Source: Panonychus citri
Lineage: Eukaryota > Arthropoda > Arachnida > Trombidiformes > Tetranychidae
DNA: 64,000 bases
Assembly (NCBI RefSeq): GCF_014898815.1
Contig: NW_026515513.1
Location: 248,001-312,000 of the forward strand
Direction of reading: 5' to 3'
The notes under the pieces are model-generated. The model searched no databases. It was not told the origin of the DNA and saw nothing but the letters and a program-made list of their open reading frames with translations. The position numbers and the translations under genes are program-made. How positions within the stretch are numbered: the first letter of the stretch is position 1; each line of letters starts with the position of its first letter. Shown in pieces: positions 57,917 to 64,000 of this stretch.

Positions 57917-58702
57917 ATGGAAATTCAAGATATTCCCACTAACTGGCTCACGTTAAACATCTTCCAGTCCGACATTTTATTACAATTAAAAGTGAAAAAC
58001 GAACAACTTCAGGACCAGAATTACTAAAATTCATCCACCCATGGCTCGAACAAAACAAAAATATAAAGATGGAAAGAATAATCTATAATAAAAAAATCAA
58101 GTTAACATTTGAAAACACTGAGGATAGAGAAACAATTATTCAAAGGATTAATGATACCAGACTCAAAGTTAATTATCAAATATGATGCTGACAAACCGCT
58201 GATTAAACTGGATTACAATATTGGAAAAGTCGAAATTGGTAACTTAGACGAAATCCTGGAAAAATGGTTCGAGTCACTCAGGGCACAAAATCCTTGGCCT
58301 GACGACTCAAATGTTAACATAAACTGGACCAACTATGACAAAACCTTCATGCAGATTATACTGGAAGTCGACCCTAAAATTCGAAAATTTATAGAATACA
58401 ATAAAGGTATTATATTCTCTTCACTTGGACCCATGGAACCACATGACGTAAATCCAGTAAGACAATGTGAACGATGTTTCAAGTTCGAACATTTTGGATC
58501 TGCTAAAATCTGTATCTTTAAAATATGTTTCATATGTAGAGAAATACATTACCCAGCTGATTGTGTCCACAGTAAAGAATGCTGCTTCAACTGTGAGAAT
58601 TTTGAACACATATCAAACTCTTACGATTGTCCCCATTTCCAAGAACAATTAACGGAGAAATTGGGAAGTGTAGACTATGATTACGATTACTTTATGAAAT
58701 AG
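57917..58702 (+). pseudogene. Zinc-knuckle protein 6, LINE ORF1/Gag-like (N-terminus frameshifted)
   Basis: MEIQDIPTNWLTLNIFQS opens the gene but the frame is lost near 58000; a second piece (GPELLKFIHPWLEQN) follows and from 58109 the frame is open to 58702. The last part has VDPKIRKFIEYNKG, the ORF1-like lead DVNPVRQCERCFKFEHFG, and knuckles CFICREIHYPADC and CCFNCENFEHISNSYDCP. This matches the RRM-plus-three-knuckles layout of non-LTR ORF1 proteins that bind RNA. Confidence 0.7.
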
Positions 58703-58812
58703 AAATACAAGACCAAGCTTTTTCCCTGTAACTAGGGTTTTTTAATGCGGTCAAGAAATATAACCTTTAATGTAAGGTAATTTGTAGGATTCAACGACAA
58801 TTAGCTTACCTA

Positions 58813-58968
58813 ATGAATTCGATAGCGGAAGAAAACACAATTAATATTGAAATTAATAAACAAACACACAAACAATGTAAAGAAACACTAGAAATACATG
58901 AAATCCTAAATGAAATAGAAACAATTAACACCTACAAAAACAAAATGATAAAAAAATTAAAGCAATAG
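58813..58968 (+). CDS. Possible 51-aa coiled-coil peptide
   Basis: MNSIAEENTINIEINKQT with a Glu/Lys/Ile heptad-like pattern ends at a TAG exactly where Copia sequence begins. It lies 110 bp after zinc-knuckle protein 6 on the same strand. A chance frame cannot be excluded. Confidence 0.25.
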   Translation: MNSIAEENTINIEINKQTHKQCKETLEIHEILNEIETINTYKNKMIKKLKQ

Positions 58969-59436
58969 GTTTGGTTCTTTTTGGAACATCGGGTTTTCAG
59001 TTAATTTTATCGCTGACGTATTGTCATTAAAAATAACAAAGGGACGACTGACGTTCCTTCCAAAACCAATCTCATCAACCAATTGCTTTAAGTATGTTAC
59101 CTCATTTGTGGGTTCTGACAAAGCGATGTATTCACTTTCCGTCGAACTTTGTGCCACAACCGATTGTTTCTTTGAATTCCAGGCAACCAAACCATTTCCC
59201 AATTTGAAGCAATATCCTGAGTAGCTTTTACTGTCTTTCTTATCCATGGCCCAATCCGCGTCCGCATATCCAACCAAGTTGACACTGACGTCGTCAGCGT
59301 CACTGACGTTGACGTCACTCGAGATATTTCCAAAATGAATAGACAAATCTATTGTTCCTTTCAAATATCTCAGAATCCTTCTTGCAGAATTCCAGTGATC
59401 CGACGTTGGACATTGGTTAAACTGAGCTAATCTATC
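58957..59436 (-). pseudogene. Copia RNase H fragment
   Basis: Minus-strand translation begins RLAQFNQCPTSDHWNSARRI, then YLKGTIDLSIHFG, VGYADADWAMDKKDSKSYSG, VVAQSSTESEYIALSE and NDNTSAIKLTENPMFQK. These are Copia RNase H signatures with catalytic Asp and Glu. It is cut on the left at about 58965 and on the right at 59436, where the DBX relic starts. Its missing end matches the piece at 44126-44275. Confidence 0.88.
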
Positions 59437-60410
59437 AATATTAATTGTGTTAAATCAACACGATTATCATTTAGTATTCACCTGATCCAGTTATTTCAAG
59501 TTCAATTTCACCTCCATTGTCAACATCTTCCAATTCATCCCATGGTTCAGAATTATCTAAATGTTCATCTAATGTAATTAACAAAGATAATTCTAATAGT
59601 AATCATCACGACAATACAATTATATCAAGTCCATTGATGCAAACTATTCCAAACCAAAAATACAGTTAAATGAACCTCTGCCCACCGACAACAAAATCAT
59701 CACAGTTACTTTCAACCAATGGATCAAATCATTAAAAGATAAATTAAATGATAGTGAAAATAATTTAATGGCTGCAAGTTTTTATCAATCAGGTAATCAT
59801 AAATATCTTGATTTGATTGGCAGATGATCAATTTTATCATGGACTGGACTAGTTAATCTTTGCTTCATAATTATAATTCACAATTAATTGTATACTAATT
59901 GGAAATAAGCCAAAGAGTAAAAAACTCGTTACTCTTTGGTTTAAGTCGTTTGAATCATAAGAAAATCACAACGATTCGGTATATTCATCTTCATCTTCAT
60001 TATTATTCTCATCAGATGTTAATAATAACAATAATAATAGTATAAAAGTGGTAATAATAATGTTGATCGGTCAACCAGGTCAACGAAAGACTCGATCCTC
60101 GATTCCCTGTTAATCCAGTCCTGTGATCATCTCTGTTTAAAAGCCATCATCCTGATGCATGATGACCATCAGAAAAATTTGATCCTTGGCTATCTCTTAG
60201 CCTGAATTCCCATTCAAGAGGTAGACCTCGAAGCGGAATAAAGAGACGAGCGATTTTGTCTGTCGCTCAGAGATAAGGGTTAGAAAGAAATTTCCAGGGA
60301 CAATTTCCAAGTATTAATACATCTCCAAATCTGATAGGAAAAAATTAGCTCAAGAATTAGGATTAAAAGATGCTCAGATAAAATTAATTGTTCCATTCTG
60401 CCTTTTGGAT
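59437..60410 (+). pseudogene. Decayed DBX-type homeobox sequence, right copy with empty LTR site
   Basis: Same as 26944-27862 joined to 39187-39290, without the retrotransposon. Reading across 60223-60400 gives RPRSGIKRRAILSVAQR, stop, GLERNFQGQF, then KKLAQELGLKDAQIK, the DBX homeodomain order, and loses helix 3. The AAAT target occurs once at about 60327-60330. Confidence 0.7.
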
Positions 60411-60601
60411 TGTCTTTCCTCGTCAATTTATCAATTAATCATGATAAAAACAAGTTTCAAGTTGAAGTCATTATTCAAGTGAATCTTAATCAGCTGTTAG
60501 AATAAGGAAATCATTCACTAATAGTACAGAATTTGTTGTATTTTTTGTTTTTAATTAATTAGTTTTCCAATTTCGTCAATTGATTTAAATCTCTGGCTTG
60601 A

Positions 60602-61816
60602 ATGGCTTTAAAAAATATCAAAGTAATCGAATTGGCTGGTTTAGCTCCAGCTCCTTTTTGTGGGTTAATTTTAAGTGATTTTGGAGCTGAAGTTATTAAA
60701 GTTGATAAGGTAAGTTAGTTGACAATAAATTGGTAACTGATTTAGCGATTTAATCAATTTTGTTGATTTCTTTTGCAAGATCGGAGGAGATCCGTTGAAG
60801 TGTTTACTAAGTCGAGGCAAAAAAGGCCTTGAAATTGACCTGAAACGTTCGGAAGGGATCAAATTGATGGAGAAACTTTGTTCCAAGGCTGATGTTTTGA
60901 TCGAACCTTACAGACCTGGGGTCATGGAGAAAATGGGATTAGGGCCTGAACAACTAATGAAATCAAATAAACGTCTAATTTATGCTCGACTTTCTGGTTA
61001 TGGTCAACAAGGTCCATTTTCACGTCTAGCGGGTCATGATATCAATTATCTCGCAGTGTCAGGGGTTCTTTCGTTACTCAAAGATTCAGGGACAGAATCT
61101 ATTCCTCGTCCGCCGATTAATCTTCTTGCTGATTTCGCCGCCGGTGGGCTTTGTGTGCACTTGGAATAGCCATGGCTTTGGTGGAGAGAAACACATCGGG
61201 TCTTGGTCAAGTGGTTGATGCAAATATGACCGAAGGCAGTAGTTATCTAGCTACGTGGATTCGTGAGTCAAAAGCTCATCCATTTCTTAGCTCATTCATT
61301 TGGCCTAATAACGACAAACCCGGTGAAAATACTCTCGATGGTGGAGCTCCGTTTTACTCAGTCTATAAAACAGCGGATGAGAAATTCATGGCTGTTGGTT
61401 CATTGGAACCTCCATTCTTTGCCCGATTGGTTGATAAGGTTGGTCTTGAAGGCGATTTTAGTCCTGGAATAATCGACCCGGCGATGAAACAGCAATTGGA
61501 AGAAAAATTTTCAAAGAAAACACAAAACGAGTGGATCGAAATCTTCAGAGATGTTGATGCTTGTGTCACGCCAGTGGTCAATTTTGACGAAGCGTCACAA
61601 TTTAGTCACAACAAGGAAGCGAAATCATTTCTTTCCGATGGATCACCGATTCCAGCACCAAGACTTAATCGTACCACAGCTAATCCAGTTTTAGTCGAAA
61701 GACAAATAGATAATCTTCGTGATTTCCTCGTTGATCATCAACTTGAAAACACAGAAATCGACTATTTAATAGAGAACAATATTGTTGCTCTTCCTCTGAC
61801 CAACTCGAAACTCTAA
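60602..61816 (+). pseudogene. AMACR: AMACR-like CoA-transferase III family gene, one frameshift
   Basis: Exon 1 (60602..60709, MALKNIKVIELAGLAPAPFC) and exon 2 (60780..61816) form an alpha-methylacyl-CoA racemase of the CaiB/BaiF family, which interconverts 2-methyl-branched acyl-CoA stereoisomers in peroxisomes and mitochondria. Family segments are FGAEVIKVDK, GRKGLEIDLK-like KGLEIDLKRSEG, ADVLIEPYRPGVMEKMGLGP, ARLSGYGQQGP, GHDINYLA and VVDANMTEGSSYL. At 61150-61160 one T is missing (GGGCTTTGTGTGC), moving the frame between GGL and CALGIAMAL. Everything else is intact, so this may be an assembly error in a working gene. The C-terminus ends NSKL with no canonical peroxisomal signal except a weak KL-like tail. 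Confidence 0.88.
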
Positions 61817-61982
61817 TCAAATATTAATCAAATAACCCAATTAATTCAAGTCTATTTTCTAAAAATATAAAAATTAATCAATTATTAATCGTCAATAATT
61901 AGCTTGAAGTTTAATTTTCAGGTTGAAAATATGTTATTGAATCAAATTGTTATTCAATACAAGATAATTGTGATACAACAAT

Positions 61983-63568
61983 TTATTGATTAAAATTGTT
62001 AACTTTATTGTTAACGTTTATACGTTTAAATGAGTTTCGAAACTTTTTATGAAGTTCGTTATTTTCTAAACCAGGGCAACTACATTGATAGAAAAAATTG
62101 ATGTTTAACTTGTTTGATCGGCAAAATGTTTTGACTCGATTAAAACTGTCAATAGTTAGCGAGTGGCCGAGTCCATTATCAATCACCAATACTGATAAAT
62201 GAGGCAGTAGTTCGATTATATTGGTTAATTGTGATTCCGTTAAGGTTCCATCGATTCTAAGATATCGAACATTAGGAAATTTTTCCACAATTGGAATTAT
62301 ATCGTATCCATACTAGAATAAAAATGAGAGAAAATTAAAATAATCAAAATAAATTTGATGATCGACGTCAGCGACTTACCGAATGATCAAGATTGATAAA
62401 TAATCCTTGTAAATTGTCGTTTTTAATGTCACTATCTATTTGGATTCTTTCGGTGCACTTAGGAAGAATCAGAGTGAGATTTCGTAAATTTGGACAAAAG
62501 TCTAGAATTCGAGTGACAAAACATAGCCTACTACCATTAAAGATATAGAGAGATTCAAGCTTCTCGAAAATTGGTCCATCGTAGGTTGAAATACGATCTA
62601 AAAAAGGGATAAAAAATTACCAAACTGAACAGACACCAAGAGACGAATTAAAAAACTTACTATGCTCTCTATTTTGGTACAAAGTATTGATGAAGAGTAG
62701 TTTAAGATTGGTCATGGAATCGGCGAAATTTAAAACATGGGACAAATCTATTGATAAATCCATACGATTACCAAGACGTTTCAATTTGTTGTGATTACCA
62801 TAAGCTTGAAAATAATTTTCCACCAGAAGATTAACATTAGTTGTTAAATGTTCAATATCTTCCAAATAGGGTATTATGAATTGAAGCAAATTCTCTATGA
62901 TTGGACATGAATGCGAAAATCTTATAGAAGAACATGTAAAGATCAGTTGAGTGATTGGATTTCCAGTGGCAAGTAAATTCGCTAATGCTGAGCATAAGTT
63001 TTGTACCTCATCACGTGTATCAGAGAATTTAATTTTCTTTAAACAAAACAGAAATTAAATCAATTAATTGGGATTAAATTTTCTAGTCTTTTTCATACCT
63101 TAACATTTGGCAGAAATTGAGAGAGTTTAATACTCTCAAGAAGCACGAGGTCATTAGAGAGAATACATTTACCATACCATTTAATCTTGAAACAATAGTT
63201 ACTTAGCGAGTGACGAGCAATATCTAAATTTAGAAAAAAATAAAAACAAATTGTCATAACAATCAACAAGAAAAACAAAGCAAAATGAATCATTGAACTT
63301 ACATTTTAAGCAGGTAACTTTGCGTAGTCTTATTTGAACCAATTTTTTCCATCTTTTACACACTGATTATCCAGAAATCAAAAAGAAACAATGAATATTA
63401 ATTAGCAAATTAACTGTAACCACAAGATAAACAATTACTTTTAACTACCTTATAACTACAACAAATTACTTTTTTCTTACCTTTTGTTAACTTCGGAAAC
63501 GAACCAAGATCAGAAAATTTGTCAAAAATCAAAAGTAAACAATCATCAGATAAATCATTTAGATTCAT
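61983..63568 (-). CDS. F-box/LRR protein, right copy, 6 exons
   Basis: Complement of 61983..62312, 62380..62597, 62661..63036, 63099..63223, 63303..63362 and 63481..63568 totals 1197 nt, giving 398 aa with all phases closing. Exon lengths 1-5 equal those of the left copy. The F-box start is MNLNDLSDDCLLLIFDKF. The Leu-rich part shows many amino-acid changes in exposed positions (for example NRVKTFCRSNKLNINFFYQ versus DRIKTFCRLKNLSINFFHQ) but no breaks, so both copies have stayed under coding constraint. Confidence 0.85.
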
Positions 63569-63840
63569 ATTAGTCCTCTAACTGTCCTAAGCTTTTTAAA
63601 TTAAAATGCCAACAATTAAATAAAAAAAGAAAACAAAATAATCAAGAGAATTGTAGTCAACAAGTTGTTGATGATTAAGAGTTAATTTTTTGAATTTGAT
63701 TCAATTGAATGAACATAAGATCAATAGTATCGAATTTACAAGTTCGATTAATCGAGTTTTCATTTTTTGGAAAATTTTAAATTTTAAAAATTTAATTTTT
63801 ATTGTTGCTTAAATGTTGTTACAATGTTGTTGCTTGATTG
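63569..63840. other. Spacer between duplicated units
   Basis: AT-rich; the sequence after GTTGATGATTAAGAG (63665-63679) differs from the left unit, where Merlin sits. Confidence 0.5.
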
Positions 63841-64000
63841 TGATGAAAAAGTTAACGATGAGGTGACAATCAACTTCAATATTAATTGTGTTAAATCAAC
63901 ACGATTATCATTTAGTATTCACCTGATCCAGTTATTTCAAGTTCAATTTCACCTCCATTGTCAACATCTTCCAATTCATCCCATGGTTCAGAATTATCTA
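63841..64000 (+). repeat. Start of a third DBX-relic unit, cut by the window edge
   Basis: Matches 26906-27065 and 59437-59560 almost base for base, so the tandem array continues to the right. Confidence 0.9.

Noticed and set aside
58333..58609. Minus-strand frames over zinc-knuckle gene 6
   Set aside because: Shadows of the Cys-rich plus-strand frame.
1..64000. CRISPR arrays, operons, bacterial insertion sequences or tRNA genes
   Set aside because: The DNA is eukaryotic with spliced genes; no regular spacer array or tRNA cloverleaf was found. The Merlin transposase is related to bacterial IS1016 but has a spliced intron.

Overview
The window looks like nuclear DNA of an arthropod, most probably an acariform (spider-mite-like) mite. 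It is AT-rich. Genes are compact with GT-AG introns, many of them 50-90 bp. The conserved genes are metazoan: PICK1, HADHA, POMP, NHP2, AIMP2, REXO5-like, SLC35E2-like, PCIF1 and a spliceosomal U5 snRNA. An 18S rRNA fragment is rather divergent. The species call is inference. Gene models were built by hand from open frames, splice sites and reading phase; where I say phases close, the exon lengths sum to a multiple of three.

Region 1 (1-25.8 kb) is dense host sequence. It holds the 3' end of an unknown gene (+), a 582-aa nuclear-looking protein (+), a mucin-like one-pass membrane protein (-), PICK1 (+) tail to tail with mitochondrial HADHA (-), POMP (-), a U5 snRNA gene (+), NHP2 (-) head to head with AIMP2 (+), REXO5-like exonuclease (-) tail to tail with AIMP2, an SLC35E2-like transporter (+) and PCIF1 (+). 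PCIF1 has lost the first residue of its catalytic NPPF motif.

Region 2 (26-43.6 kb) is an old segmental duplication hit by two mobile elements. The host unit is a decayed DBX-type homeobox sequence, then a CoA-transferase III/AMACR gene, then an F-box/LRR gene (-). A Ty3/gypsy LTR retrotransposon (27863-39182, 4-bp target duplication AAAT) sits inside the homeodomain relic. It carries gag, pol and an extra 3' coding region with a cysteine cluster followed by a REXO-like exonuclease fold whose acidic residues look lost. A Merlin DNA transposon (41834-43587) has 120-bp terminal inverted repeats, an 8-bp target duplication and an intact two-exon transposase.

Region 3 (43.8-59.4 kb) is accessory DNA. 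A minus-strand Copia element appears split into two pieces about 14.6 kb apart. Between them lie two tandem copies of a ~5.34-kb unit. Each starts with an antisense fragment of the 3' end of 18S rRNA and carries several small genes with Gag-type zinc knuckles but no reverse transcriptase. More such zinc-knuckle genes follow at 57-59 kb.

Region 4 (59.4-64 kb) is a second copy of the DBX relic-AMACR-F-box unit without the LTR element, so it preserves the empty insertion site. A third copy starts at the right edge, so the array continues outside the window. Many differences between copies in regions 2-4 are 1-4-nt indels, which suggests residual assembly error as well as decay; frameshifts there should be read with caution.
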